NCBI GenBank assembly: GCA_958415525.1
Contig: CATYZE010000006.1
Coordinates: 33,300-97,299, forward strand
Source of the DNA: an uncultured Collinsella sp.
Lineage (GTDB): Bacteria > Actinomycetota > Coriobacteriia > Coriobacteriales > Coriobacteriaceae
Direction of reading: 5' to 3'
DNA: 64,000 nt
Of the stretch, positions 33,913-42,561 are shown in pieces (the stretch's first letter is position 1; every line of letters begins with the position of its first letter). The notes under the pieces are model-generated. The model saw nothing but the letters and a program-made list of their open reading frames with translations. It was not told where the DNA came from and did not search any database. Both the position numbers and the translations under genes were made by a program.

Positions 33913-35665
33913 GGTCTAGGTATCCTCTCACGTCTGCTTCGTAGTCCTCGATAATCTGCGGCCCTGCCGCGCCAAATTCAATAACGGTGTCGCCCACCAG
34001 GTCAAAGAGGGTCTCGTTGATGCTGTCGACGAGCATATCTTCGCTCTGCTCCGACTTCTCCACCGCCGATGCCGCCTGCGCCGCGTTTTGCTCGAGCAGC
34101 GCGCGAAGATAATCTTCTGCGGCGGGGGCGAGTACGGACGTGATGTCGGCGGGCGCGGCCGTCGCGGGTGTTGGTGCTGGTGCGAGGAGCGGGGCTACGA
34201 CGCCAAATTGCTCGGTGGGGATGGTCGGCTCGTCATCCTCGTCCTGTTCCATGGGCGCCGCGACCGGCTCGACAATCGCCTCGGTCATGGGTCTGACTTC
34301 TGGCTTCCCAGGGCCTGCCGCCTCGGCATCCTCAAGCGCGTCGTCCTCGCGTTCCTCGTCGATCAAAAGCGCCTCGCGCGTCTGTGCGGCGGCACTTCTG
34401 ATATGTCCCAGCTGGCTCAGATCGATATCGATCTTGACGGGCTGGTGTGCGGCATCCCACGAAAGCCATGCCACGATCTCATCATCGATGATCTTGGCCA
34501 GATATTTGGGGACCTTTTCTTCCTTAAGGGGATGGGCGGGATCTAGTGCCAAGCGCAAGCGCTGATCACAGGCACGCATCATCTCACCGAGCTTGCTGCT
34601 CTTTTGCCTGCTGCCGTGAATGCGCATGCACTCCCAAAAGCCGTTTTGGCAACGATAGATATGGATGGGGTCCAAGCGATATTCGCAGTCCTCGTGGCGC
34701 TCGGGCGCAAAGAACACGGCCGAGGCAAACATAGTGTAGGGCATGGCCGTCTCCTCCCCAAACAAGCTCGCTACGATGCCGGTCTTTCGATGCGTGTCAT
34801 AGTAGCGCGCCATGCGGACATATACGGCGCATGCCACGTGGCGAAGGTCGCGATGGTGGGAACGGTCGAGCCGTGAGTTATTCAGGTTGTACGTGGAGAG
34901 CGCATTGATGGCGGCTATGAGTCGCTCCTCGCGCGCCTCGTCGGGCGGAAGGGGGAGCGTGGGCTCGGAAGTTTTGCGACGCTTGGGGGCCTGGTCCGAC
35001 GGCGCCGACGCGGGTACAAGGTCTCGCACGGCACGGCGCAGCTCGATGAGGGCGTTGTCGAATGCAACGGTTTTAGAGTCGTGTAGCAGCTTGGGATCGA
35101 GTCCGTGGAATACGGCGTAGTCCTGCAGCCACACGCGTGCGAACCGGTCGATACCGGGCTCAAAGGCGCGATAGGCATCCCAAAACGCCTCGATCTTGTC
35201 AAAGCCATCGAGCGGATCGTCGACGCCAATGCCGCAGATCAATTCATAAAGATACAGAAAAGCAAACGAGGTCGATGTCTCCTCGATGTTGCCGCGACGC
35301 ACTTGGGCGCGCCAGGTAAAGTAGCCACGCAGCTGCCGGTCACTCATGGCGTTGTAGGTGGGAAAGTACGACTTAAAGGTGCCGTTGTAGGGGCAATCGT
35401 CCTCGAAGTCGGCCATCAGCAGGCCCTGACGGTAAAAGAGCTCCGCCTCCGATAGCCAACGCCCCGCGCCGCCCTTGGGATCGTCCTGCCAGCGCGATAT
35501 CTCGCGCATCTTGCGGTACTGGTCGGGGAGGAAGTTCTGCATCTGACGGCCGGTCTTGAGAATCGGCTCGTCAGCATAGATTTTGTTTGAGAAGCGGGCG
35601 GACTGATGGGTCCGGGCCTCGGCCATAATGCGCTCGATGAGCATCTTGACGTCCTGGTCGGCCAC
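33905..35665 (-). CDS. sngA: TerB-domain protein, Shango SngA
   Basis: 586 residues from a GTG at 35665 preceded by GGAGAGG. Residues 20-200 match the TerB-N region (AGRWLSEAELFYRQGLLMADFEDD, CPYNGTFKSYFPTYNAMSDRQLRGYFTWR). Central residues 230-400 form a second helical region (YRLDPIHIYRCQNGFWECMR). A Glu/Pro/Ala-rich linker follows, and the C-terminal 70 residues resemble the TerB-C end (LVDSINETLFDLVGDTVIEF). TerB domains bind metals and occur in stress and phage-defence clusters. It is first in the operon. Confidence 0.85.
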   Translation of the reverse strand: MADQDVKMLIERIMAEARTHQSARFSNKIYADEPILKTGRQMQNFLPDQYRKMREISRWQDDPKGGAGRWLSEAELFYRQGLLMADFEDDCPYNGTFKSYFPTYNAMSDRQLRGYFTWRAQVRRGNIEETSTSFAFLYLYELICGIGVDDPLDGFDKIEAFWDAYRAFEPGIDRFARVWLQDYAVFHGLDPKLLHDSKTVAFDNALIELRRAVRDLVPASAPSDQAPKRRKTSEPTLPLPPDEAREERLIAAINALSTYNLNNSRLDRSHHRDLRHVACAVYVRMARYYDTHRKTGIVASLFGEETAMPYTMFASAVFFAPERHEDCEYRLDPIHIYRCQNGFWECMRIHGSRQKSSKLGEMMRACDQRLRLALDPAHPLKEEKVPKYLAKIIDDEIVAWLSWDAAHQPVKIDIDLSQLGHIRSAAAQTREALLIDEEREDDALEDAEAAGPGKPEVRPMTEAIVEPVAAPMEQDEDDEPTIPTEQFGVVAPLLAPAPTPATAAPADITSVLAPAAEDYLRALLEQNAAQAASAVEKSEQSEDMLVDSINETLFDLVGDTVIEFGAAGPQIIEDYEADVRGYLDHE

Positions 35666-35703
35666 CGCCCTCTCCTCTCCCTATACGGTGTCGGTGACCT
35701 CAT

Positions 35704-35709
35704 ATCATA
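35704..35709 (-). promoter_or_regulatory. Likely -10 box of the Shango operon
   Basis: TATGAT on the minus strand, about 40 bases before the GTG start, in a 89-bp gap downstream of the DUF554 gene. No convincing -35 box is seen, so confidence is low. Confidence 0.3.
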
Positions 35710-35754
35710 GCACAGCATCAAACAGATGTTCGAGATACTGCTATGTAGATAGAC

Positions 35755-36471
35755 TTAGAACAGGAGGGCGTAGATGACGGCTATGACGACGGCGGGGAGC
35801 ATGTTAGCCGTGCGGAAGGTCTGAGGTCGGATAAGGTTGACGCCGACGCAGAAGATGAGCATGGACCCCACGAGTGAGAGGCTGTCGAGGGCCGCAGTGG
35901 TCATGATGGGGGAGAGCGTACCGGCAAACAGCGTGATCGTCCCCTGGAACACGGCGACAGGCAGGGCCGAGAAGATGCAGCCGCGGCCGAGCGAGGCTGT
36001 CATGGTGCAGACGATGATGCAGTCCAGTGCACCCTTCAGGGCGAGCGTTGACCAGTCGCCGAGCAGGCCGTCCTGAATCGATCCCACGATGGCCATCGCG
36101 CCGATGCACACGGTGAGCGATGCCGAGACAAAGGCGTTGGTGAACTCGTTGTCTCCCTCGCTGCCGGTTTTGCGCTTGAGCCATTCGCCGAGGTTTTCGA
36201 TGGCGGCCTCCAGGTTGATGGCCTCGCCGATAAGCGAGCCGAGCGCAAATGAGACGATCAACATGGTGGTGCCGGTGGTCGACAGGGCGCCGCCGTCGAT
36301 GACGAGCATCTTTTGCATGGTGCCGCCCAAGCCGATAAACAGGACGCACAGCCCCGATGCTTTCATGAGCGTGTCTTGGATGCGCGGTGTGATAAAGCGA
36401 CCGCCCGCTAATCCCAAAAGACCGCCCGCAATCAAAAGCACAACGTTGATGATTGTTCCCAAGCCCGGCAT
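35755..36471 (-). CDS. DUF554 membrane protein (YdfK-like)
   Basis: 238 residues from ATG 36471, with GGGAGGGCTC directly upstream; the longer frame is rejected. About seven hydrophobic segments. Family blocks GTIINVVLLIAGGLLGL, LFIGLGGTMQKML, LGSLIGEAINLEAAIE and GSIQDGLLGD are clear. The family is widespread, of unknown transport function. It lies upstream of the Shango operon on the same strand and may provide read-through. Confidence 0.88.
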   Translation of the reverse strand: MPGLGTIINVVLLIAGGLLGLAGGRFITPRIQDTLMKASGLCVLFIGLGGTMQKMLVIDGGALSTTGTTMLIVSFALGSLIGEAINLEAAIENLGEWLKRKTGSEGDNEFTNAFVSASLTVCIGAMAIVGSIQDGLLGDWSTLALKGALDCIIVCTMTASLGRGCIFSALPVAVFQGTITLFAGTLSPIMTTAALDSLSLVGSMLIFCVGVNLIRPQTFRTANMLPAVVIAVIYALLF

Positions 36472-36589
36472 GAGCCCTCCCGTATTGATGCCAATGTGGC
36501 AATCGTAGCAGAACGAAATGCGAGGCACATCGCGACTCATCTAATACGTTATATAAGTGGTATTAGGAATGATGCGCAGCATTTAAGCC

Positions 36590-38020
36590 TCAGGTGGTTG
36601 TCGGGACATAGGGATAGTAGTCAAAGCGCAGTGTCATAAGCCGCTGTGGGGATTCAATAGCCGCGGCGATGATATTGGCATCGCGGGCACGATCAAACCC
36701 TTCGAGTTCGATCTGATACGAGACGTCTTGCATAATGTCCAGACGTCGCCAGGCTAGAAGTGTGTCGCCATCGAATTCCAAGGTCTTGCCTCCGTCTGGG
36801 GCAACGGCGTATAGACGCAGTTTAGCGGTGGTTGCAGGGTCGACAACCGTGACCTCTTTAATTTCGTTTCGAGTATTCTTGGCGCCCAACAAGGTGAGCA
36901 GTGTTGGGGCCACGACCTCGCCTGATGGCAAAAAGACGACTTCGATGGATTCGGGAAATGCGATGATGGCCGACTTGCGGACGGGCTGATTGGCGGCGGC
37001 AACTTCGATGTTTGCAGCATCGATGACCTCTGTGTGGTCGAGGGCGGCAAGCACGCAGCAGTTACCTTCATCGATCTCCTGAGGATCAGCAAGCCCCAGA
37101 CTGTCCGCGAGCTCGGGATCGTTTGGACCGGTAGCGGGCTCATTCGGTGCTTCGAAAGAAGCTGGGACGCTGTTTGTCGGCGACGGCGTGTCGCCCGCAC
37201 CTGCTTCTTTGTCCGTGCTCTCTTCTTGTATGGTTGCGTTGATGGGTTCGTCGTTTGAGGGGAGCGTCTTGGCGTCAAGCGCGGAGGGGAGAATTCCGAT
37301 GGCTCCGGATCCGTTCCACTCCATTTCGAGAAGTGCCGGGTCGGCAAGAATGCGTTGCCTGCTTTGCGCGTGGGCATCGATTTCAATAGGGCCTGCCTCT
37401 GTCCCTCGTGTAAGGCTGAGTGATCCGGCTGACTTCTCGAAATGAGCGTCTGTGTCTTTGGTGCTGACGGCGTAGAACAGCAGGGATGCTTCTCCCGCCG
37501 CGATGGCATCGGTGTCGGCTTTGGTCAGCCGCAACGATGCTGTGAATGAGAGGGTGGGCTGCGTGTCGTCTGCATTCGCGGCGGCGCAGCCCAGACATGT
37601 ACCGCCTCCTTTCTCGAAAAACGCACCGTCGAAGGCGACCTTCGCTCCGTTCGCCGAGTCATCGACCGAAGCGATGTCGATGCGCAGCTCTAAATTGCAT
37701 GGATCGCCATCTGCATCGAGCACAACCGAGCGCCATGTGCAGACAGCGCACCCCGCCTGGGAGCCGTTTGCCTTGTTCGAACGATTGATATCCACGACTA
37801 TCGAGCCGTCCGTATTACGACGAAGGCATCCCGAGGTTGAGATTGCGGCCTGTGCGATCGAAAAACGCTTGCACGCAATGGCGCTCGACGGATTTGGTGC
37901 GGAGCTTAGGGCTGCTGGTAAGGAGCCTGCCATGACGGGAGTCGCCCAAGCGGCGACAGGCGTTCCGGTTGCGAGCGCGCCGCAGAGTGCGACGACGGGC
38001 AAAAGGTTCTTCGATGCCAT
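36590..38020 (-). CDS. Secreted cysteine-containing surface protein
   Basis: 476 residues, with AAGGAG before the ATG. A signal peptide is likely at residues 1-27 (MASKNLLPVVALCGALATG). The mature part has paired cysteines (AGCAVCTW, TCLGCAAA, GNCC), so disulfides or metal binding are possible, and a Pro/Thr/Glu-rich linker around residues 260-310. The C-terminus is beta-rich and has no LPXTG motif. No family recognised. It is last of a five-gene operon of secreted or anchored proteins. Confidence 0.72.
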   Translation of the reverse strand: MASKNLLPVVALCGALATGTPVAAWATPVMAGSLPAALSSAPNPSSAIACKRFSIAQAAISTSGCLRRNTDGSIVVDINRSNKANGSQAGCAVCTWRSVVLDADGDPCNLELRIDIASVDDSANGAKVAFDGAFFEKGGGTCLGCAAANADDTQPTLSFTASLRLTKADTDAIAAGEASLLFYAVSTKDTDAHFEKSAGSLSLTRGTEAGPIEIDAHAQSRQRILADPALLEMEWNGSGAIGILPSALDAKTLPSNDEPINATIQEESTDKEAGAGDTPSPTNSVPASFEAPNEPATGPNDPELADSLGLADPQEIDEGNCCVLAALDHTEVIDAANIEVAAANQPVRKSAIIAFPESIEVVFLPSGEVVAPTLLTLLGAKNTRNEIKEVTVVDPATTAKLRLYAVAPDGGKTLEFDGDTLLAWRRLDIMQDVSYQIELEGFDRARDANIIAAAIESPQRLMTLRFDYYPYVPTTT

Positions 38021-38038
38021 GGGGTCTCCTTAGCTAAT

Positions 38039-38320
38039 TTAGTGCGGCCTGTCCGTGTTTCGTTTCTGGCTGCGTTTGATGTGCAGACCGAGGCCGGCGG
38101 TTCCCGCGCCTGCTGCCGTGGCGCCTGTTGCCAAGAGCCATCGTCTGTCGTCTGTCTGTGCCAACGGTTCCTCGCGGTTGCCGCGGTCGAGCTCCGAGAG
38201 GTCGACCGTCACTTGCGTGGCGGCCTGCGCCTGTTCTTGCTGGGCAAAGGCCATGGCTGGCGCAAACGCTAGGATACTGACGGCGGCGGCCAGGGCGACG
38301 GCCTTATGCCGTGTGCGCAC
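38039..38320 (-). CDS. Small surface protein with LAXTG-like sorting signal
   Basis: 93 residues from GTG 38320, overlapping the end of the upstream gene; a TTG at 38350 is the alternative. Residues 1-25 form a signal peptide (KAVALAAAVSILAFAPAMAFA). The C-terminus has LAQTDD, then a hydrophobic, Gly/Ala-rich segment and a basic tail (HIKRSQKRN). That is the layout of a cell-wall sorting signal of the LAXTG class used by class-E sortases in high-GC Gram-positives, although Gly is replaced by Asp. Only about 35 residues are exposed. No sortase gene is in the window. Confidence 0.6.
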   Translation of the reverse strand: MRTRHKAVALAAAVSILAFAPAMAFAQQEQAQAATQVTVDLSELDRGNREEPLAQTDDRRWLLATGATAAGAGTAGLGLHIKRSQKRNTDRPH

Positions 38321-38903
38321 CGGGCTCGACCGTCCAGGTGATCGTTGCAACCTGATCGCCTTCGCCGGTTACGTGGAAGATGTCGCGCGTGACACGGGCG
38401 ACGTTTCCGCTTGTCTTGAGCTTAATTTTGTCCGTGCCGCCGGCAATGCCCTGGTAGCCCATGTCGAAGGCTGCATTCTTGGAAAGATCGAGGCCCGTCC
38501 CCTGCATTGCGGCGCTGGCGTTCTGGAGTGCGCCGTCGGGGCCGACCTTAAAGTCGATGGAGTTCTGCGCGGTTCCGGCCTTGGCATCGGCGGCAATGGT
38601 CCAGGTGTTCATGGCGTCGATCTTCATGTTGGTGACATGGATGCCGTAGGCCGAATGATTGTCGATGGTGGTCGCGTCTTCTGAGGGGCCCTGAAGCGTG
38701 CCGTCGGCCTTGGCGACGAAGGGAATAACCGTCGGAACTTTGAACTCAACGTTGTCGATCTCGGTCCTGACCATTACTTTCGTTGTTCCAGCGCGCCCGG
38801 CTGCCATAGCTGGCGTCGGGGCGGCGCCCATTGCGAGCGCGAGTGCGAGCCCTGCGCCCACGACGAGCGCTCTGGCTCCGTTCATGTTCCTGGTGATGTC
38901 CAT
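38304..38903 (-). CDS. Secreted WxL-like beta protein
   Basis: 199 residues, with GAAAGGA before the ATG. A signal peptide ends near PTPAMAAG (residue 35). The mature protein is a beta-rich domain with periodic Asn/Asp and a C-terminal VATITWTVEPG, which resembles the WxL-type or adhesin-like ending seen in secreted proteins of gut Gram-positives. The stop is overlapped by the start of the next gene. The function is probably structural at the surface; inferred. Confidence 0.68.
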   Translation of the reverse strand: MDITRNMNGARALVVGAGLALALAMGAAPTPAMAAGRAGTTKVMVRTEIDNVEFKVPTVIPFVAKADGTLQGPSEDATTIDNHSAYGIHVTNMKIDAMNTWTIAADAKAGTAQNSIDFKVGPDGALQNASAAMQGTGLDLSKNAAFDMGYQGIAGGTDKIKLKTSGNVARVTRDIFHVTGEGDQVATITWTVEPGAHTA

Positions 38904-38993
38904 GGTCGTTCCTTTCTATTCGCCGCGGGCCGTCCCCGCGATGATTGGACGAATGCTGATGAATTGCGCACGGTGCCGCGTCGGCTGAAAAAG

Positions 38994-39503
38994 CTAGTTC
39001 TCGGTTTGCTCAACCCGTACCTTGACACGTGTCGGATTGCCGTGGCTGTCGAGGGTCTTGGCATCGAGTGCCTGAATCTCGATGTACGCCTCGCCTTCTT
39101 TGATGTCGCCGGCGGGGCACGTCTCGATTGTCTTGCCGGTCTCGACCACACCGGATTCGTACATGGTCTCGTCGTTTTGGATGACGCGGAATCGCTGGGG
39201 AAATTTATTGTCTTGGACGTTTTGCACGTTGACGCGCAGCTTGCCGTCCTCCTGTAGCTGAGCGACCGGCGCGACCGAAATCGTCATCATGTTGTCGCGG
39301 ACGATGGCATCGAGTTCATCTTGGATTTCTTGGCGCGATTTACCCTCTGCCGTCGTGACTGAGGCGCCCGCTTCGGGCACGGGCTGCGACTGCCAGGCGT
39401 ATAGCCCTACGGCGATGAGGGCGCAGACGATAGCCAGGCAGACAACGACGAGTTTCTTGCGACGCCCCAGTCCTGCGAGGCGGGGCGGCTTCTTCGCACT
39501 CAT
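38994..39503 (-). CDS. Membrane-anchored extracellular protein
   Basis: 169 residues. The N-terminus is basic and followed by one transmembrane helix (KKLVVVCLAIVCALIAVGLYAW), so the remaining ~130 residues lie outside. That part is beta-rich, with VAQLQEDGKLRVNVQNVQDN then RFRVIQNDET. The ATG overlaps the stop of the previous gene (ATGA), so the two are coupled. No family recognised; similar proteins precede WxL-like genes in this operon style. Confidence 0.68.
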   Translation of the reverse strand: MSAKKPPRLAGLGRRKKLVVVCLAIVCALIAVGLYAWQSQPVPEAGASVTTAEGKSRQEIQDELDAIVRDNMMTISVAPVAQLQEDGKLRVNVQNVQDNKFPQRFRVIQNDETMYESGVVETGKTIETCPAGDIKEGEAYIEIQALDAKTLDSHGNPTRVKVRVEQTEN

Positions 39504-39796
39504 GCGGCGTCCTTGGTGGTGTAGACGCGTGCGAACGTGGACGGGTCCGCTCCAAAGAGCATATGAAGCATCAGGCGGCGCGAGTAGACAAGCTCATCGA
39601 AGTCGGGAGGGAGCTCGATGTCGTGGATGCGTGCGATGTGGTGGGCGAGCGCCGAGAACGACTCGGGGTCGCAGATCACATCGGTAGTGACGTGGTAGAC
39701 CGTCGTGTCGGGGAATGCCTCTTCTTCGAAAGGCAGGAGATGGGGATCGTCGTCGACTTCGATGGCGACGCCGTACTGGGGCCAGTAATATGCCAT
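39500..39796 (-). CDS. Conserved small cytosolic protein, first in surface operon
   Basis: 98 residues, with GGGAGG before the ATG. Acidic, with an aromatic N-terminus (MAYYWPQYGVAIEVDDDPHL) and no signal or membrane segment. It is translationally coupled to the anchored protein gene. The N-terminal pattern (WPQYGVAIEVDD) resembles a nuclease-like strand but there is too little to call. Function unknown. Confidence 0.6.
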   Translation of the reverse strand: MAYYWPQYGVAIEVDDDPHLLPFEEEAFPDTTVYHVTTDVICDPESFSALAHHIARIHDIELPPDFDELVYSRRLMLHMLFGADPSTFARVYTTKDAA

Positions 39797-40141
39797 GGGA
39801 ACCTCCCTGCTTCTGGGGCCAAAACTTCTATCGGTTTTGGCTGTCGACGCCGACCGTATCAGCCGCTACTTGACCAATTTCTGACCAAATGCTTGACGGA
39901 TTGACATCTCCGCAGGTAAAAGGTGGAAAAAATACTTCAACTTTTTTCGAGTGACAATCGAGCGGTCGGCGACGGCGGGGCGATATGTGTCAAAAGCATC
40001 GTCTGCCGAGGAAGCCTTGCCGCTCGCCGAATTGCACGGACGTAAAAATCCTCAATTATGGAGACGGTCTCGAACACGTCAACGAAACGATGCGGTAACA
40101 TCTCCCTGCAAACACTGTAGTTAGCTAAAGGGGAGTTCTGC
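39797..40141. promoter_or_regulatory. Divergent control region, surface operon / FAD oxidase
   Basis: 345 bp without a gene. Near the surface operon, GCCAAAAC (39818-39825) and GTTTTGGC (39834-39841) form a leader hairpin. TTGACC, TGACCAA, TTGACG and TTGACA recur at about 11-bp steps around 39870-39905, possibly a regulator site. Towards the oxidase gene, TTGCAC (40032-40037) and AATTAT (40054-40059) with a 16-bp spacer could be a promoter. Confidence 0.4.
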
Positions 40142-41743
40142 ATGTCTGCAACTATCAAACCCTTCACCGATGAGTTCGAGGAGTACGGTCGCGACGAGTC
40201 TCGCTCGTCGGGCGAGGCCTCGAGCATCTCGTTTCCAACATCGGAAGACGAGGTTCGCGCCATCCTGCGGCAGCTCCATGTCGACGGTGCCCCGGTGACT
40301 GTCCAGGGCGCTCGAACGGGTCTCGCTGCCGGCGCCGTGCCCCATGGCGGCCACATCCTCAATACCTCCCGCATGAATCGCTACCTAGGCCTTCGCCGCG
40401 ATGACGAAGGCCACTTTCTCTTGCGTGTTGAGCCCGGCGTCGTGCTGTCTGAGCTGCGCAAGCAGCTGGGCAAGAAGGTACTTCCGACCGCAGGTTGGGA
40501 CCAGGCTTCGCTTAAGGCTTACGAGGAATTCCAGGAAGCCCCCGAGCAGTTCTTTCCTACCGATCCCACCGAGGCATCTGCCTGTCTGGGCGGTATGGCG
40601 GCATGCAACGCTTCCGGCGCCCGTAGCTACGCTTACGGCCCCATGCGCCCGCATATCACGGGCCTTCACGTCGCGCTGACCGACGGTGACCTGCTCGAGC
40701 TTCGCCGTGGCGAGGTTTTTGCGCATGGTCGTCGCCTTTCGCTCGTGACAGCGGAAGGCCGTGCGCTCGAGCTCGATCTTCCCTCCTATGCCATGCCCAA
40801 GACCAAAAACGCATCGGGCTATTTTGTCGCGGACGACATGGATGCCATCGGCCTCTTTATCGGCGCCTGCGGCACGCTCGGCGTCATCACCGAGCTCGAG
40901 ATTGCCCTGCAGCCGGCACCGGCGGTCGTATGGGGTGTGAGCTGCTTTTTCGATAGCGAAGACAAGGCCGTGTCCTTCACCGATTCCGTGCGTCCCGTCC
41001 TATCCCATGCCGCGGCCATTGAGTATTTCGATGCCGGAGCCCTGGATATCCTGCGTCACCAGCGCGACCAGTCGACGGCGTTTGCCTCGCTGCCGGCGCT
41101 CGACAAAGAGGCCAAGGTCTGCGTCTACGTGGAACTCGACTGCGACGACGAGGCCCAGGCGACCGAGGAGCTGTATCACCTGGGGTGGGTGCTGGAGCTT
41201 GCGGGCGGCAGCGACGATGCGACCTGGGTCGCGCGCACCGAGGTCGATCGCGAGTGCCAGCGCTTCTTCCGCCATGCGGTGCCCGAGAGCGTCAACATGC
41301 TTATCGACGAGCGCCGCCGCACGGATCCCACCATCACCAAACTGGGCTCGGACATGTCGGTGCCCAACGCACGCCTGGCCGACGTTGTCGCGCTCTATCG
41401 CAAAACGCTTGCCCAAAGCGGTCTCGAGTCCGCCGCGTGGGGACACATCGGCGACAACCATCTGCATGTGAACATTCTTCCGCGCGATGCGCAGGACTAC
41501 CGCCGCGGCGGCGAGTTGTTTGCCCAGTGGGCTTCCGAGGTCACGGCCATGGGTGGCGCCGTCTCCGCCGAGCACGGCGTCGGCAAGATCAAGGCGGGCT
41601 TTCTTGAGACGATGTACGGCCACGAGGCCATGGTCGAGTCGGCGCAGCTCAAGCTCCAGCTCGATCCTGCCGGGCAGCTGGGTCGCGGCAACCTGTTTTC
41701 GGAGAAGCTCTTGGATGAACTCGTCCAGAAAGGAGGCGCGTGA
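40142..41743 (+). CDS. FAD-linked oxidase, lactate dehydrogenase-like (GlcD family)
   Basis: 533 residues, with AAAGGGGAG before the ATG. An FAD PCMH domain (residues 30-230) has the VQGARTGLAAGAVP pyrophosphate loop; the FAD-oxidase C-terminal domain carries GHIGDNHLHVNILP and the final SAEHGVGKIKAG. Family substrates are D-lactate, glycolate and related 2-hydroxy acids. It is the first gene of a tight operon with etfB and a ferredoxin-fused etfA, the set found in electron-confurcating lactate dehydrogenase (Ldh-EtfAB) of acetogens. Inferred role: oxidising lactate with NAD while ferredoxin is oxidised, or the reverse. Confidence 0.85.
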   Translation: MSATIKPFTDEFEEYGRDESRSSGEASSISFPTSEDEVRAILRQLHVDGAPVTVQGARTGLAAGAVPHGGHILNTSRMNRYLGLRRDDEGHFLLRVEPGVVLSELRKQLGKKVLPTAGWDQASLKAYEEFQEAPEQFFPTDPTEASACLGGMAACNASGARSYAYGPMRPHITGLHVALTDGDLLELRRGEVFAHGRRLSLVTAEGRALELDLPSYAMPKTKNASGYFVADDMDAIGLFIGACGTLGVITELEIALQPAPAVVWGVSCFFDSEDKAVSFTDSVRPVLSHAAAIEYFDAGALDILRHQRDQSTAFASLPALDKEAKVCVYVELDCDDEAQATEELYHLGWVLELAGGSDDATWVARTEVDRECQRFFRHAVPESVNMLIDERRRTDPTITKLGSDMSVPNARLADVVALYRKTLAQSGLESAAWGHIGDNHLHVNILPRDAQDYRRGGELFAQWASEVTAMGGAVSAEHGVGKIKAGFLETMYGHEAMVESAQLKLQLDPAGQLGRGNLFSEKLLDELVQKGGA

Positions 41744-41745
41744 AG

Positions 41746-42561
41746 ATGAGCGATTTCCATATGGTGGTGTGCGTCAAGGCGGTGCCGGGTAGCACCGAAG
41801 TCAAGATGGACCCCAAGACCAATACCATCGTGCGCGATGGCAAGCAGGCGGTCATCAATCCCTTTGATGCGAGCGCCCTGGAGTGCGCCCTGGCGTTGAA
41901 GGACGACTTTATCGGCTTTGGCATGGATGTGCGCGTGACGGTAGTGTCGATGGGTATTCCCGCGACCGAATCGCTGCTGCGCGACTGCATCGCCCGCGGC
42001 GCCGACGATGCGCTGCTGCTGACCGACCGTGCTTTTGCGGGCGCCGACACCCTGGCCACCACCTATGCTCTCAAATGCGGTATCGAGGCGCTCGATGAGG
42101 ATTTTGACCTGCTTATCTGCGGCAAGATGGCGGTGGACGGCGATACGGCCCAGATCGGCCCCGAGCTTGCCGGCGCCTTTGAGATTCCCTGCGTGACCGA
42201 CGTGAGCTGCGTACAGAGCGCGGGCTTTACGACGTGTGGCTCACTGGCGCTCGTCCACGGATGCGACGCCGGTGAAGAGACGGTGTACCTGGAGATGCCG
42301 TGTGCGATGACGACTGCCAAGGAGATTGGCCAGCTGCGCATGCCGAGTATTGCCGGTATTCGCGCGGCCGAGGATGCAGACGTGCGCGTGGTCAGCGCTG
42401 CCGACGTAAACGCCGACCCCTCGCGTTGCGGCCTTGCCGGATCACCGACGCAGGTCGTGCGCTCGTTTGTGCCCGACCGTGACCAAACGTGTGAGGCCGT
42501 TGAAGGCACGGCGTCTGAGCAAGCGGCAAAACTCGCCAAGATTATCGAGGGGATGGCATAG
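41746..42561 (+). CDS. etfB: Electron transfer flavoprotein, beta subunit
   Basis: 271 residues from ATG 41746, with AGGAGG nine bases upstream; a GTG at 41740 is the alternative. Typical EtfB features are VVCVKAVPGSTEVKMD, NPFDASALECAL, and the nucleotide-binding LLICGKMAVDGDTAQIGPELA. It transfers electrons with EtfA. The start overlaps the oxidase gene's end, and etfA follows with no gap. Confidence 0.93.
   Translation: MSDFHMVVCVKAVPGSTEVKMDPKTNTIVRDGKQAVINPFDASALECALALKDDFIGFGMDVRVTVVSMGIPATESLLRDCIARGADDALLLTDRAFAGADTLATTYALKCGIEALDEDFDLLICGKMAVDGDTAQIGPELAGAFEIPCVTDVSCVQSAGFTTCGSLALVHGCDAGEETVYLEMPCAMTTAKEIGQLRMPSIAGIRAAEDADVRVVSAADVNADPSRCGLAGSPTQVVRSFVPDRDQTCEAVEGTASEQAAKLAKIIEGMA

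Noticed and set aside
30049..35665. BREX system
   Set aside because: Only BrxD-like and BrxHI-like proteins are present; methylase, PglZ and BrxC genes are missing, and the TerB-domain gene points to Shango.
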